From the NCBI GenBank assembly GCA_964433675.1, contig CAYSSJ010000005.1:62001-126000 (forward strand): a DNA stretch of 64,000 nt, read 5' to 3'. Position 1 is the stretch's first letter, and every line of letters starts with the position of its first letter. The translations under genes and the position numbers were made by a program. This document shows, in pieces, positions 1 through 9,666 of this stretch. The notes beneath the pieces are model-generated. The model worked only from the letters and a program-made list of their open reading frames with translations. It searched no databases and was not told where the DNA came from. The DNA is from CAYSSJ01 sp964433675 (GTDB taxonomy: Bacteria > Cloacimonadota > Cloacimonadia > Cloacimonadales > TCS61).

Positions 1-1
1 T

Positions 2-649
2 TCTACTATTCATAACTGCTATTTCAGCGGAGAAGTATATGGAAACAGCAAAATTGGTGGTTTAGTAGGAACAAATGAATACGCTACTATCAGTAATAGC
101 TACAGTATCGGAACGGTATATGGCGACGGTGAAATAGTAGGTGGTTTGGCAGGATATAACCGGCATTATTTTGCACGAATTATAAATTCTTTTAGCAAGG
201 CTTCTGTGAGAGGTTCCGATAAAGTCGGTGGGTTTGTCGGAGCTAATATTTCTACCATGATTTTACCAGCTAGTATCGAGAATAGCTATAGTCGTGGAGA
301 AGTGATCCGTATCAGTGGCAGTAATGGCAACAATATCGGTAGTTTTGCCGGACAAAGTGTTAATGGTATAATAAAAAACTGTTACGTTACCGGGAGTGTA
401 ACTTATCAGAATGTTGAGAACCCAACAGATAAGGGGTTCATCGGATATATCTCGGATAGTGAGTGTAAAAACAACTTCTTCGATAGTGAAGCATCCGCTC
501 AGATATGTGGTATAGGAGCCGAAGCTAAAACTACCGCAGAGATGCAGATAGAGAGCACCTTCATAGATGCAGGTTGGGATTTTGATGAGATATGGACGAT
601 TGATGGTGTTATTAACGACGGCTATCCTTATCTGCTCTGGGAGAGATAG
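2..649 (+). CDS. GLUG-repeat surface protein, C-terminal part (5' end outside window)
   Basis: The frame is open from base 2, so the gene begins upstream of the window. The visible 215 residues hold repeated units of the form GG-L-V/A-G followed by NSYS-G-V-G, for example near bases 56-120 and 140-300. This is the GLUG motif of bacterial adhesin-like and IgA-peptidase-like surface proteins, which form right-handed beta-solenoids. The repeats decay towards the end, and the last 50 residues (near AEMQ and a WDFDEIW-type segment) match the usual non-repetitive cap after GLUG arrays. No sorting domain is seen at the C terminus. The function is probably surface display or adhesion, but the binding target cannot be told. 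The stop lies 18 bases before the next gene, so the two may be co-transcribed. Confidence 0.75.
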   Translation, partial: STIHNCYFSGEVYGNSKIGGLVGTNEYATISNSYSIGTVYGDGEIVGGLAGYNRHYFARIINSFSKASVRGSDKVGGFVGANISTMILPASIENSYSRGEVIRISGSNGNNIGSFAGQSVNGIIKNCYVTGSVTYQNVENPTDKGFIGYISDSECKNNFFDSEASAQICGIGAEAKTTAEMQIESTFIDAGWDFDEIWTIDGVINDGYPYLLWER

Positions 650-667
650 ATCATATTAGGAGGAGAA

Positions 668-3600
668 ATGAGCAAGGGTTATTATCGTCATCCTACTGTA
701 CATGGAGACCGAATAGTTTTCGTATCGGAGGATGATCTGTGGAGTGTGAGTATAGATAGTGGCAGAGCGGTGCGGCTGACAGCTAATGCCGGCGAGGTTA
801 CGAGTCCGCATTTTTCGGAAGATGGTAAATTGTTGGCTTTTATTGGTCATGAAGAGGGACATTCGGAAGTTTATGTGATGCCCTCCGATGGCGGTAATGA
901 GAAGCGGCTCACTTATCTGGGTGCACGAGTGAAAGTAGTTGGCTGGCACAAGGGTAAGATCATATTTTATAGTAATCATGGACAGCCTTTCAGACAGGAT
1001 TTTTGGCTCTATAGCATAGATCCTGAAGGAGGAGCGCCGGAGAAGCTACCCTATGGGTTGGCTACGGGTATCGGTTTCGGTGACAAAGGCGTGGTTTTGG
1101 GTAGGAATACGATGGACCTTGCCACATGGAAGCGATATCGTGGTGGAACTGCCGGTGAACTCTGGATAGACAAAGATGGCAGTGGAGAGTTTTGTAAATT
1201 AATAGAGCGGGAAGGTAACTATTCTCATCCTATGTGGATCGGTGATCGTATTTATTTCTTATCCGATATGGATGGAATTGGCAATCTCTATTCGCTGAAG
1301 CCGGATGGCACAGATCTGAAGAAGCTTAGTGATCAAAGGGAATACTATGTGCGTAATGCTACCACAGACGGTAAAAATATCGTCTATCACAGCGGCGCTG
1401 ATCTTTATGTTTACAATATCGAGAAAAAGAGGGAGAGACAGGTAGAGATAGAGTATCGCTCACCATTTATTCAGCGTAATCGCAAATTCGTCTCGCCCGA
1501 ACGTTATTTCCATGGCGGTGATGTGAATATAGGAGGCAGCAGACTTCTGGTAGAAGCTCGTGGTAAGGTATTCAATCTGGGCAACTGGGAAGGTGGTGTG
1601 GTCCAATGTGGTAGCCGGGACGGTATCCGATACAGGCTTCCCAGATGGTTGAACGATGGGAAAAGAATAATCACCGTCAGTGATGAAGGTGGTGAGGAGC
1701 ATCTCGAAGTTTATGAGGCGCACAAAAATGAGCTGCTGCAGAAGATTGAGAGCTCCCAATTCGGCAGAATCACCAATATGAATGTTTCACCCGAAAAAGA
1801 AGCTGATAAAATCCTGTTTACCAATCATAGAAACGAGCTCTATTGGATGAACATCAAAGAAGGTAAACCGCTGCTGATAGAACGCAATGAGTATTCCAGT
1901 ATGAGAGACGCTGCCTGGTCGCCGGATGGTAAATGGATTGCGTATAGTAATCATATTTCTCGTAAAGTGGGTATCATAAAACTGTATAATCTGAAAAAGC
2001 AGAAGAGCTATGAAATAACTAAACCGATATTGGAAGATGTGGAGCCATATTTCTCGCCTGATGGGAAATATCTTTACTTTATTTCTTATCGAGTATTCAA
2101 TCCGGCATATGATACGCTTCACTTCGATCTCGGATTTCCTAAAGGCAGCCTCCCGTATGTGATCACTTTGGCAAAAGAGAGCAAACATCCCACCGATAAG
2201 GAACCGGCAGCTTTGCAAGCAAAGAAGCCTGATGCAGAAAAATCAAAAGATATCAAGGTGAAGGTAGAGCTGGATGGCATTACCGAGAGGGTGGTACCTC
2301 TGCCGGTGGCTGAATCGATATATGGTGGGATTTCTGCTACTGCAGAGCGTATCTTTTACCTATCCTATCCTATCCAAGGTGTGTTGGATGCAGATGATCC
2401 GTTCGACCAGCAAGCCAATGCAACTTTGAAATATTTCGATCTGGATAAGCAGAAAGAGGAGACGCTGCTCACCGGGGTGTCCGGCTATATGATCTCTTCC
2501 GATGGCTCAGCATTAGTCGCTCTAATCGGTAAGAAACTGCGTGTAATCTCCACCCAAACCGATCCCAAAAGTTTATCTAAGGATAAGAAGGCAAATCGGG
2601 AGAGTGGTTGGGTAGATCTGAATAGGATAAGAATCTCTATCGATCCTCCCAAAGAGTGGAAGCAGATGTATGCGGAAGCGTGGCGTTTGCAGCGAGATTA
2701 TTTCTGGGTGGAAGATATGTCCGGCGTTGACTGGAAGAGAGTATATAAACGGTATTATAAACTCTTGGATAGGATAGCGTCCCGCAATGAATTTGCCGAT
2801 CTCGTCTGGGAAATGCAGGGCGAGCTGGGCACTTCCCATGCTTATGAATGGGGCGGAGATTATAAAAAACGTCCGGTTTATCCGCTTGGTTATCTTGGTG
2901 CAGATCTGTCTTATGACGAAAAAAGCAAAGCTTATACGATCGATCATATTGTTCAAGGGGATTGTTGGGATACAAAAACTCCGCCACCATTGAAAAAACC
3001 GGGCTTGAATATCAAAGAGGGGATGCTTCTGAAAGCGATAAATGGTACCACCTTAAGCAAAACTATCACACCCCAGCAGGCGTTGGTAAATCTTGCCAAA
3101 CATGAAGTGCAGCTTACCGTAGCTGACAAGAATGGCAAAAATGAGCGTAACATTACAGTGAAGACAATAGCAAATGAGCAGCGTGTGCGCTATCGAGAAT
3201 GGGTGGAAAGAAACAAACAATATGTCCACAAAAAATCACGAGGTAAGATCGGTTATATTCATATTCCGGATATGATGGGGAATGGCTTTGCCGAATTTCA
3301 CCGTCACTTCTTTGCTGAGCATGATAAACAGGGATTGATAATAGATGTACGCTACAACGGTGGCGGACATGTGTCTCAGCTGCTTTTGCAAAAACTGGCG
3401 CGCAAAACCATTGGATTCGATCAGTCCCGCTGGTTTGGATATGAACCCTATCCCGATTTATCGGTAGATGCACCCATGGTAGCAGTTACAAACGAATTCG
3501 CCGGCTCCGACGGAGATATTTTCAGCCATACATTCAAACTGATGAAGCTCGGTACTTTGATTGGTAAACGCACCTGGGGTGGAGTGATCGGCATCTCACC

Positions 3601-3850
3601 ACGAGATTTTCTGGTGGATAATAGTATGACAACACAGCCAGAGTTTTCCTTCTGGTTCAAAGATGTAGGTTGGAGTGTGGAAAACTATGGCACCGACCCG
3701 GATATCGAAGTAGATATATCTCCCAAAGATTATGCCGAAGGAAAAGATCCTCAGCTCGATAAAGCTTTGGAATTGGTAAAAAAGCAGATGAAAAGCTATA
3801 AATATCTGAAGCCGGATCTAAAGAGCAGACCAAGACTGGATCTGCCCTAA
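668..3850 (+). CDS. tri: Tricorn-type protease (S41 family)
   Basis: This 1060-residue protein has the layout of Thermoplasma tricorn protease, a large self-compartmentalising peptidase that cuts peptides released by upstream proteases. The first half is made of WD40/TolB-like beta-propeller blades, with repeated SPDGKW and SPDGKY motifs near residues 415-470. A helical C1 region, a PDZ-like segment near 760-850 and the C2 catalytic domain follow. The expected catalytic residues are present: Ser723-His724 in GTSHAYEW, the nucleophile Ser947 in AGSDGD, and Glu1005 in SVENYG. Length matches the family (about 1030-1100). No signal peptide is seen, so it is predicted cytoplasmic. The ATG at 668 follows AGGAGG at about 659-664. 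Bacterial tricorn homologues are known but patchy in distribution. Confidence 0.93.
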   Translation: MSKGYYRHPTVHGDRIVFVSEDDLWSVSIDSGRAVRLTANAGEVTSPHFSEDGKLLAFIGHEEGHSEVYVMPSDGGNEKRLTYLGARVKVVGWHKGKIIFYSNHGQPFRQDFWLYSIDPEGGAPEKLPYGLATGIGFGDKGVVLGRNTMDLATWKRYRGGTAGELWIDKDGSGEFCKLIEREGNYSHPMWIGDRIYFLSDMDGIGNLYSLKPDGTDLKKLSDQREYYVRNATTDGKNIVYHSGADLYVYNIEKKRERQVEIEYRSPFIQRNRKFVSPERYFHGGDVNIGGSRLLVEARGKVFNLGNWEGGVVQCGSRDGIRYRLPRWLNDGKRIITVSDEGGEEHLEVYEAHKNELLQKIESSQFGRITNMNVSPEKEADKILFTNHRNELYWMNIKEGKPLLIERNEYSSMRDAAWSPDGKWIAYSNHISRKVGIIKLYNLKKQKSYEITKPILEDVEPYFSPDGKYLYFISYRVFNPAYDTLHFDLGFPKGSLPYVITLAKESKHPTDKEPAALQAKKPDAEKSKDIKVKVELDGITERVVPLPVAESIYGGISATAERIFYLSYPIQGVLDADDPFDQQANATLKYFDLDKQKEETLLTGVSGYMISSDGSALVALIGKKLRVISTQTDPKSLSKDKKANRESGWVDLNRIRISIDPPKEWKQMYAEAWRLQRDYFWVEDMSGVDWKRVYKRYYKLLDRIASRNEFADLVWEMQGELGTSHAYEWGGDYKKRPVYPLGYLGADLSYDEKSKAYTIDHIVQGDCWDTKTPPPLKKPGLNIKEGMLLKAINGTTLSKTITPQQALVNLAKHEVQLTVADKNGKNERNITVKTIANEQRVRYREWVERNKQYVHKKSRGKIGYIHIPDMMGNGFAEFHRHFFAEHDKQGLIIDVRYNGGGHVSQLLLQKLARKTIGFDQSRWFGYEPYPDLSVDAPMVAVTNEFAGSDGDIFSHTFKLMKLGTLIGKRTWGGVIGISPRDFLVDNSMTTQPEFSFWFKDVGWSVENYGTDPDIEVDISPKDYAEGKDPQLDKALELVKKQMKSYKYLKPDLKSRPRLDLP

Positions 3851-3878
3851 TATAAACACGAACGAATAAGGAGATTGG

Positions 3879-4346
3879 ATGAAAATAATATATGCAAGTA
3901 AATACGGTGCTACCAAAAAAGGAGCAGAACTACTGAAAGCAAAGCTGGGAGAAGATGCTACTCTCTGCGATCTCAGCATTGATGAGGTGGATCTGCAAAA
4001 TGAAGATTCGGTTGTGATCGGTAGCGGAATCTATGCTGGCAGACTTCATGGTGAAGTGAAGAGATTTTGTGAGCAGAATGAAGAAAGTTTGCTGAACAAA
4101 AATCTTGGCTTATACGTCTGCTGTAGAGCTACCGGTGACGAAGGTTGGAAGCAGTTTGATAACGCATATCCCAAAGAGCTGAGAGAACACGCTATTGCCA
4201 AAGGACTGTTTGGTTATGTTCTCTGTTTCGATGAAATGAGCTTTCTGGTGAGAAAATTTATCCAGATGATCACCAAAACCAAACAGAATGAAACGAAGAT
4301 CTATGAAGAGAATGTTGCTGAATTTGCTGAGATAATGAAGGGATAG
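3879..4346 (+). CDS. Flavodoxin-domain protein (HemG-like)
   Basis: A 155-residue flavodoxin fold. It opens with a beta strand and a phosphate-binding loop (KIIYASKYGAT, residues 2-12) that would hold FMN. A VVIGSGIYAGRLHG segment near 45-58 matches the second flavin loop of HemG-type proteins. Length and the helical C terminus resemble menaquinone-dependent protoporphyrinogen oxidase HemG, but many anaerobes carry such proteins with unknown partners and no haem genes are nearby. A general FMN electron carrier or oxidoreductase is the safe call. It starts 28 bases after the tricorn gene with an AAGGAG site and is probably in the same transcript. Confidence 0.75.
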   Translation: MKIIYASKYGATKKGAELLKAKLGEDATLCDLSIDEVDLQNEDSVVIGSGIYAGRLHGEVKRFCEQNEESLLNKNLGLYVCCRATGDEGWKQFDNAYPKELREHAIAKGLFGYVLCFDEMSFLVRKFIQMITKTKQNETKIYEENVAEFAEIMKG

Positions 4347-4386
4347 AGCAAATCATGTTACTTTCAGCAATATTTGCCGGTTTTTC

Positions 4387-4414
4387 TTGACACTAGAGTA
4401 GGTATCGATAAATA
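4387..4414 (+). promoter_or_regulatory. Probable sigma-70 promoter for the metallophosphoesterase gene
   Basis: A perfect TTGACA (4387-4392) is followed after 16 bases by TAAATA (4409-4414), 30 bases before the ATG at 4445. It lies in the 98-base gap after the flavodoxin gene, suggesting that the phosphoesterase gene starts its own transcript. The -10 match is only partial. Confidence 0.45.
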
Positions 4415-4444
4415 TAACGAAAAAAGAAAGAAGAGGTTATAGAA

Positions 4445-5746
4445 ATGAAAAAACATATTTTAACTTGTATTCTTATAAGTACATTATTCTTTTTTACTGT
4501 TAATACAGCAAACGAGTTATGGGCAGAGAATAGAGTTGATAGCGAAGAAAATGAGCTTGTGGCGATGTTCATAAGCGATTTCCATATCGGAGAAAACTAT
4601 GGTGCTGTGGTACAAGAAATCCCTGCTGGCAGTGATGATGATTATATTGGTCATTATGTAGAAGAACTTGGCACGGAGATATACTATCACACCGAAGTTG
4701 CTAATCTTTTGGAAGAGTTGGAAAAACGGGCTACCATTCCATATCTGATAATTTTGGGTGATGTGTTTGATGTCGCTGTAGATGAGGTTAGCGATGCTTT
4801 TAACCTATCCCAGATCTTTTTCAATTCTGAGATCAATGGAAGCACTTTTATGTCTCACTTTGATAATGTGATATTTGTTGCGGGCAATCATGACCATCAT
4901 GTCTGGATTATGCTCCAGGAGAGATATTATATTCAAAACCAGTTAACTGAAGGTAAAGAAGCTAATCCGTTTCCACAACAGGTAGTCGGTACTCTGGAAC
5001 TTGGAGAAGAGCAGCCTTCTTTATGGTTAGATGAAAATGTTATAAACAACGATCCAACCGATAATTTCATGTCCTCCATCCTAAGTAATAATAGCAAGCC
5101 AGTTTATGTTATCTATCCCAATCTGTACATCAAGTATAATGATGGTAATGGCATTTGCGCTACGCACGGGCATTTTTTTGAAAAATATTGGAACAAGGAC
5201 ACTACTTTGATAGAGCATTTTCCGAAAATTCCGGAAGATGAGGATTATTTTAAGAACCTACAGAAATACAACGCTCCATTTACAGAGTTTGCAAACTACG
5301 CCATAGCTCAGGTAAGTGATGTTTTTGCACAGGGACTTGCTGATGCACCTTTCGAAGAAAATCCTCCAGAAAAGTTCCAAAGAATCGGATTATATCTGGC
5401 AGAAAATTATTCCGAATTTTTCCCTCTGGCATCATCTTCCGTTCCGCTTTCCAATATTCAGAAGCTGGAGAATGAAGCGGATAAAGTGGCAACATATCTA
5501 AAACAGGCACGAAAGCAGATGAGTGAATACGGGCTTTCATTTGATGTCTTAGTATATGGTCATACTCACAAACCATGTTACAATCAATCTACTGAAATTG
5601 ACCCAGATATAACTATACATAATACTGGCGGTTGGGTGAATATAAATGTTAAGGATACAGATGACTTCAATAACTCAACCTTGAAAAAACCGAATCCGAT
5701 GTTCCTTTATACAGACGGAACCATAGAAAAGATTCTGGATCGCTAG
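4445..5746 (+). CDS. Exported calcineurin-like metallophosphoesterase
   Basis: A 433-residue protein with an N-terminal signal sequence (residues 1-27) and then the metal-binding motifs of the calcineurin-like phosphoesterase fold. These are FISDFHIG (Asp45, His47), LGDVFD, GNHDHH, a THGHFF segment and a final YGHTHKP. Together they would bind two divalent metals. The order and the DFHIG opening recall UDP-2,3-diacylglucosamine pyrophosphatase (LpxH-like) and related phosphodiesterases, but the protein is longer and exported, so that role is doubtful. The substrate is unknown; a periplasmic phosphatase or nucleotidase is plausible. AGAGG precedes the ATG. A Pho box was looked for upstream but not seen. 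Confidence 0.8.
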   Translation: MKKHILTCILISTLFFFTVNTANELWAENRVDSEENELVAMFISDFHIGENYGAVVQEIPAGSDDDYIGHYVEELGTEIYYHTEVANLLEELEKRATIPYLIILGDVFDVAVDEVSDAFNLSQIFFNSEINGSTFMSHFDNVIFVAGNHDHHVWIMLQERYYIQNQLTEGKEANPFPQQVVGTLELGEEQPSLWLDENVINNDPTDNFMSSILSNNSKPVYVIYPNLYIKYNDGNGICATHGHFFEKYWNKDTTLIEHFPKIPEDEDYFKNLQKYNAPFTEFANYAIAQVSDVFAQGLADAPFEENPPEKFQRIGLYLAENYSEFFPLASSSVPLSNIQKLENEADKVATYLKQARKQMSEYGLSFDVLVYGHTHKPCYNQSTEIDPDITIHNTGGWVNINVKDTDDFNNSTLKKPNPMFLYTDGTIEKILDR

Positions 5747-5850
5747 GTGATGACTGCCATTCAATTTTTTTAGTATTAAATCTAGCTGGGGGCAAAAAGT
5801 GTTTTTCTTAGGAGAATAAGACAATATATTATCTTGCAGGAGTGAGAAAA

Positions 5851-6753
5851 ATGAGAAAGTATTTAATTATAATCATCACCGTGTTATTGGCACTCTCATC
5901 CTGTCGCATTTTCGATCCTGCAGGAGATGCTAAGCAAGCTGAACTGATGGTGTACAATTATATGAACGCTACCGTCTATTTCTATGTAGAAGATGGTAGT
6001 TTCGGACCACCGTTGCAATACAGCTTGGAACCCGGAGAATCTCAATCTATCAAATGGGAATCCAATCATCCCCTTTTTACAGTGCACAATGGGAATCTGC
6101 AACTGAAATATTGGACTGACGAGAATAATGAGATCTATACTGTACACCTCAGTATCCAACTATATGCTACAACTTATTATCATATCTCCGAAACCGGTAC
6201 GCAGCTGATCGTGCATAACGAAAGTAATGCGCCGCTCTGGTTCAATGTGCTCGGACATACAGAGATGATTAGTGTAGAAGCACGGCAGCAGTATTATCTC
6301 TATCTGAATCTATCCTCAGTCGTAGAAACGATAACAGTGGAGTATAGCGGGCAGCATATTTTCTCCGATGAGACAGAGTTGACCATGACCGCCGGTGATT
6401 ATGAAGATTTGTATCTATATGCCGATGCTGGTGCTATCCGTCTGGTAAACAACACGCTTAGAGAGATCCACTATGTATATATCACACCGAGTGATGCACC
6501 GGATTGGGGTGAGAATCAGCTCATCTTCCCAATGTATCCGGATGATGAAGAGATATGGTCGGTAACTGAGGGTTTTTGGGATATCAAGGCGGTGGATAAT
6601 TCCGGACAGGAACTTTATGTCTATGATAGATATGTAATTATAGATCAGACTAATACAATTAGTTTGACAGAATTTATACCAACGGTAAAAAGGGAGAGGA
6701 CAGAGTCAGATTTTTCTTCTCGGGATGCGATGATAGAGCGTAAAAGCAGATAA
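5851..6753 (+). CDS. Lipoprotein, paralogue of the next gene
   Basis: The reading frame allows a GTG at 5842, but the ATG at 5851 sits 8 bases after AGGAG (5838-5842) and is the likely start, giving 300 residues. The N terminus is a lipoprotein signal peptide ending in the lipobox LSSC (Cys18). The rest is mostly beta strand, with repeated short segments in which polar residues surround WFNV or VYFYV and a GDYEDLYLYADAG motif. The last third (YITPSDAPDWGENQL, then WDIKAVDN) aligns by eye with the next gene, so the two are tandem paralogues. No known domain is recognised. It is probably an envelope lipoprotein, and the function is unknown. Confidence 0.72.
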   Translation: MRKYLIIIITVLLALSSCRIFDPAGDAKQAELMVYNYMNATVYFYVEDGSFGPPLQYSLEPGESQSIKWESNHPLFTVHNGNLQLKYWTDENNEIYTVHLSIQLYATTYYHISETGTQLIVHNESNAPLWFNVLGHTEMISVEARQQYYLYLNLSSVVETITVEYSGQHIFSDETELTMTAGDYEDLYLYADAGAIRLVNNTLREIHYVYITPSDAPDWGENQLIFPMYPDDEEIWSVTEGFWDIKAVDNSGQELYVYDRYVIIDQTNTISLTEFIPTVKRERTESDFSSRDAMIERKSR

Positions 6754-6829
6754 GGATTGGTTTGTAGTTCTAACCTTGTTGGTCTCAGGATCAATTCTAT
6801 CAGCAAAAAATAAGAAAGATGGAGGAGAA

Positions 6830-7480
6830 ATGAAGAGAGCGGTTCTTTTTTCGATTGTTGTATTGGCATTGGTACTGGTAGGATGTACCGATACAGGGAC
6901 ATTGAGGATCGATAACGAGACCAACAACGATGTATGGTTCAATATCGACGGTAATAGTCAGGTTACTTTACAGTCCGGTTACTATTATACCAAAGATTGG
7001 AATTTGGCAGTCAGTATTTTCGGTAATGAAGAGAAAGATGTAAATGTAAGTTTTAATGGCTATCATTTGTTTTCGGGGCATACAATCAGGACTGTGAAAC
7101 CAGGTTCTACAAGCAGATTCAATGTTTATGCTGATGGCGGTGGGATAAGGATCAATAACAACTCATCAGCGTTTACTATTACCCATGTCTATATATCACC
7201 CAGCTCATCTTCTACTTGGGGAGATGATCAGCTTGGGTATGATACCATAGGACCGCAAAGCTGGAGATCATGGACAGTGTCTAGCGGGTATTGGGATATC
7301 AAAGTGAGAGATAACTGGGGCGATGAATTCACCAGCTTCAATAATTATATATACTTAGATCAGACCACTCATTTCAATTATACCGGCTTCCTCAGAACAG
7401 ACGATCCCAAAGGTGATAAAGCGAGAAATGCCGCTAACTATAGTGAGGAATCACAAGATTATAGGATCGAAGCCAAATAA
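6830..7480 (+). CDS. Lipoprotein, paralogue of the previous gene
   Basis: The frame extends upstream to 6776, but the ATG at 6830 follows GGAGGAG closely and begins a clean lipoprotein signal peptide with lipobox LVGC, giving 216 residues. The mature part is beta-rich and contains NDVWFNIDG, YADGGGIRINNN, YISPSSSSTWGDDQLG and YWDIKVRDNWG. The last two match the previous gene (PSDAPDWGENQL, WDIKAVDN). It is shorter than its neighbour, which seems to carry an extra copy of the first beta module. The function is unknown. The gene ends just before a strong terminator. Confidence 0.72.
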   Translation: MKRAVLFSIVVLALVLVGCTDTGTLRIDNETNNDVWFNIDGNSQVTLQSGYYYTKDWNLAVSIFGNEEKDVNVSFNGYHLFSGHTIRTVKPGSTSRFNVYADGGGIRINNNSSAFTITHVYISPSSSSTWGDDQLGYDTIGPQSWRSWTVSSGYWDIKVRDNWGDEFTSFNNYIYLDQTTHFNYTGFLRTDDPKGDKARNAANYSEESQDYRIEAK

Positions 7481-7498
7481 ATATTATGTAAACTTTGA

Positions 7499-7523
7499 GG
7501 GCACTGGTCTTGGTGCCCTTTTT
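7499..7523 (+). terminator. Rho-independent terminator after the lipoprotein pair
   Basis: GGGCAC (7499-7504) and GTGCCC (7513-7518) form a perfect 6-bp stem with an 8-base loop, followed by TTTTT. It ends the plus-strand transcript of the two lipoprotein genes. Confidence 0.85.
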
Positions 7524-7561
7524 ATTGTGTATCATTTAGATAGATGTCTTGAAGAGGAACA

Positions 7562-7704
7562 ATGAAGACAAGAATCTCATTTTTATTATTTTTTATCAGT
7601 GTCAGCCTTTGGTGCTCACCTATACTTTTTCTGTCGGTAGATTCATCAAAGAGCAGGGATTGGAAGTAATCACGATCAAAGAAGCAGCCAGAATTCTCAG
7701 TTAA
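7562..7704 (+). other. Probable gene remnant between convergent genes
   Basis: An ATG at 7562, preceded by a weak GAGGA, opens a 35-residue hydrophobic peptide. In a second frame, GTG at 7612 to TAA at 7702-7704 reads as a 30-residue tail containing GRFIKEQGLEVITIKEAARI, which looks like genuine protein. The two frames would join only with a frameshift. This may be a decayed small gene, but it could also be chance. No family is recognised. Confidence 0.25.
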
Positions 7705-9365
7705 TACACATTCCGAAGCGCTTGAGCGATATTGAGTGCATTATCACCGATATGCTCGAAGTTTTTTAAAAGATCGATATAGAGTAGTTCGGAATCGACA
7801 TTAGCACCTTCCTGCAATCTGACCTGAGCGGCATATTTCAGGCTATCGCGGGATTCGTTTATCTTAGCTTCCAATCGGTATGCTATATCAAGATCTTTTT
7901 CTTGTAAATGCTCGGTAATATGCTTTTTGTAAAAATCTATAAACTCAAATACCAAATCAGCGTAGTTTGTTATCTCTTCATGAGCTTTTGGGTGTAGTTC
8001 TATGTTGTTCTCATACTTTCGCTGCAACAGCAGTATCAACTTGAAGCAGCTATCGGCTATCGCTTCCAATTCATGAACGATACGCATCATAGCGTTGACA
8101 GTTCTGTAGGAATGTTCAGTTAGTTTTTCCTGCGAGAGGTCGACCAAATATTTGGATATCTCTTTTTGCATATCATCTGTAAGTTCTTCCAATGCTTTTA
8201 CTTTATCTACCTCATAACCCATTTTCTTATTCGGGTTGAAGAATACATTCATCACTTTTTTGAACATATTCTTGGTGATATCCGCCATTTTGGCTATTTC
8301 TTGTTTTGCACTGACAATATTAAGCTGGGCTGTATCTTGCACACCCATCGAGATATATTTGAAAGAGTATTCCTTCAGTTTATCTTTCTCTGTCGGTTTG
8401 ACCAGATACTCAACTGCTTTGGCAAACAGAGGTAGGAAAGGTAGGAAAATGATCGTATTAGTTATATTAAAAACAGTATGGAAAAGCGATAAAGTCAAAG
8501 GTAAATTCCCTTGGGCAGTATGATCCCACGGTGCCAGGGAGTAGATGAATTGGATAAAGTATTGGAATAGGAATACCATCCAAATAATGCCAAGCAGATT
8601 GAATAAAAGGTGGGCGCGGGCGGCTCTTCTGGCGTTCACATTGGTTCCCAGCGATGCCAGATAGGCAGTGATCGTGGTGCCGATATTCTCACCCAAAACT
8701 ATAGCGGCAGCAGTGGGGAAATCTATCCAACCTTTAAATGCCATTGTTACAGTGATAGCCAGTGCGGCACTGGATGACTGTACAGCTATAGTAAGCAGAG
8801 CTCCTACAAAGATAAAGATGACAAAAGAACCGAAACCAAGTCCGGTATAATGTTGAAGAAAAGACAAAAATTCGGGATGATTTTCCAGATTGGGAACACT
8901 GTCGCGCATGAACATGAGCCCCAAAAAGAGCAATCCAAAACCGATAAGCACTTCACCCAGATCACGCCGCTTGCGGATCTTGGAAAAGAGTAGCGGGAAT
9001 CCGATACCGATCACCGGTAGAGCATAAGCAGAGATAGAAACTTTACCGAACCCGAGGAAAGAAACCAACCAAGTAGTGACTGTTGTACCGATATTGGCAC
9101 CCATTATCACACCGATAGCTTGAGAGAGCGAAAGCAGACTGGCATTTACGAAACTGACCACCATCACTGTAGTAGCAGAGGAAGATTGAACCAGCGAAGT
9201 GATCATAAATCCGGTGAGAACCGCCAGTACCCGATTATTGGTCATATAATTCATGATAGATTGAAATTTGTTGCCAGCAACTTTCTGGATGCCATCGCTC
9301 ATCACGCGCATGCCATACAAAAACAGTCCCAAAGAACCAGCAAGCCTCAATATCAATAATATCAT
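7701..9365 (-). CDS. Na+/phosphate symporter family protein with PhoU-like tail
   Basis: A 554-residue protein of the NptA/YjbB type. The membrane half (residues 1-310) holds the two inverted Na/Pi-cotransporter repeats, each marked by a QSSSA signature: LVQSSSATT at about 59-66 and AVQSSSAAL near 195. A cytoplasmic C-terminal region from about residue 340 is all-helical and resembles the PhoU domain, as in many bacterial members. It would import phosphate, or export it as proposed for E. coli YjbB. It lies 5 kb from the pst operon, but no 11-bp Pho repeat array is visible upstream. The 247 bases between its start and the next gene show nothing else clear. Confidence 0.9.
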   Translation of the reverse strand: MILLILRLAGSLGLFLYGMRVMSDGIQKVAGNKFQSIMNYMTNNRVLAVLTGFMITSLVQSSSATTVMVVSFVNASLLSLSQAIGVIMGANIGTTVTTWLVSFLGFGKVSISAYALPVIGIGFPLLFSKIRKRRDLGEVLIGFGLLFLGLMFMRDSVPNLENHPEFLSFLQHYTGLGFGSFVIFIFVGALLTIAVQSSSAALAITVTMAFKGWIDFPTAAAIVLGENIGTTITAYLASLGTNVNARRAARAHLLFNLLGIIWMVFLFQYFIQFIYSLAPWDHTAQGNLPLTLSLFHTVFNITNTIIFLPFLPLFAKAVEYLVKPTEKDKLKEYSFKYISMGVQDTAQLNIVSAKQEIAKMADITKNMFKKVMNVFFNPNKKMGYEVDKVKALEELTDDMQKEISKYLVDLSQEKLTEHSYRTVNAMMRIVHELEAIADSCFKLILLLQRKYENNIELHPKAHEEITNYADLVFEFIDFYKKHITEHLQEKDLDIAYRLEAKINESRDSLKYAAQVRLQEGANVDSELLYIDLLKNFEHIGDNALNIAQALRNVY

Positions 9366-9666
9366 CTCTGCAACTCCTCTCCTGTATGATTGCTTTTTTT
9401 GCTAATATTGTTTTAATGTCAAACAAAATCGATGATTGTATTTCTAAGATAATTTTTTTCACCCAATTATAAAGATAGTTCGGAAAGACGAGGAGTTTTA
9501 TTACAATTTTTCCGCAAAAAGATTAACCCTGACTATGGAGAGAGCACTATTTGCTTGACATATATCAGATTGATAGCAAAATTATACAATGATTTATTGA
9601 GGGAGGTTTCTGATGTGAGGAACAGGTACATTTTGGAGCCAATTATCAGTTCGCTTTTTATTTTCA

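Noticed and set aside
2573..2990. Minus-strand open frames inside the tricorn gene
   Set aside because: They lie wholly within a well-supported gene, have no ribosome sites and their translations match no family; they are shadows of its codon use.
9366..9500. Pho box before the Na+/phosphate symporter
   Set aside because: Only scattered TTTTAA-like pieces are present, without 11-bp spacing or a matching -10, so regulation by PhoB is not claimed.
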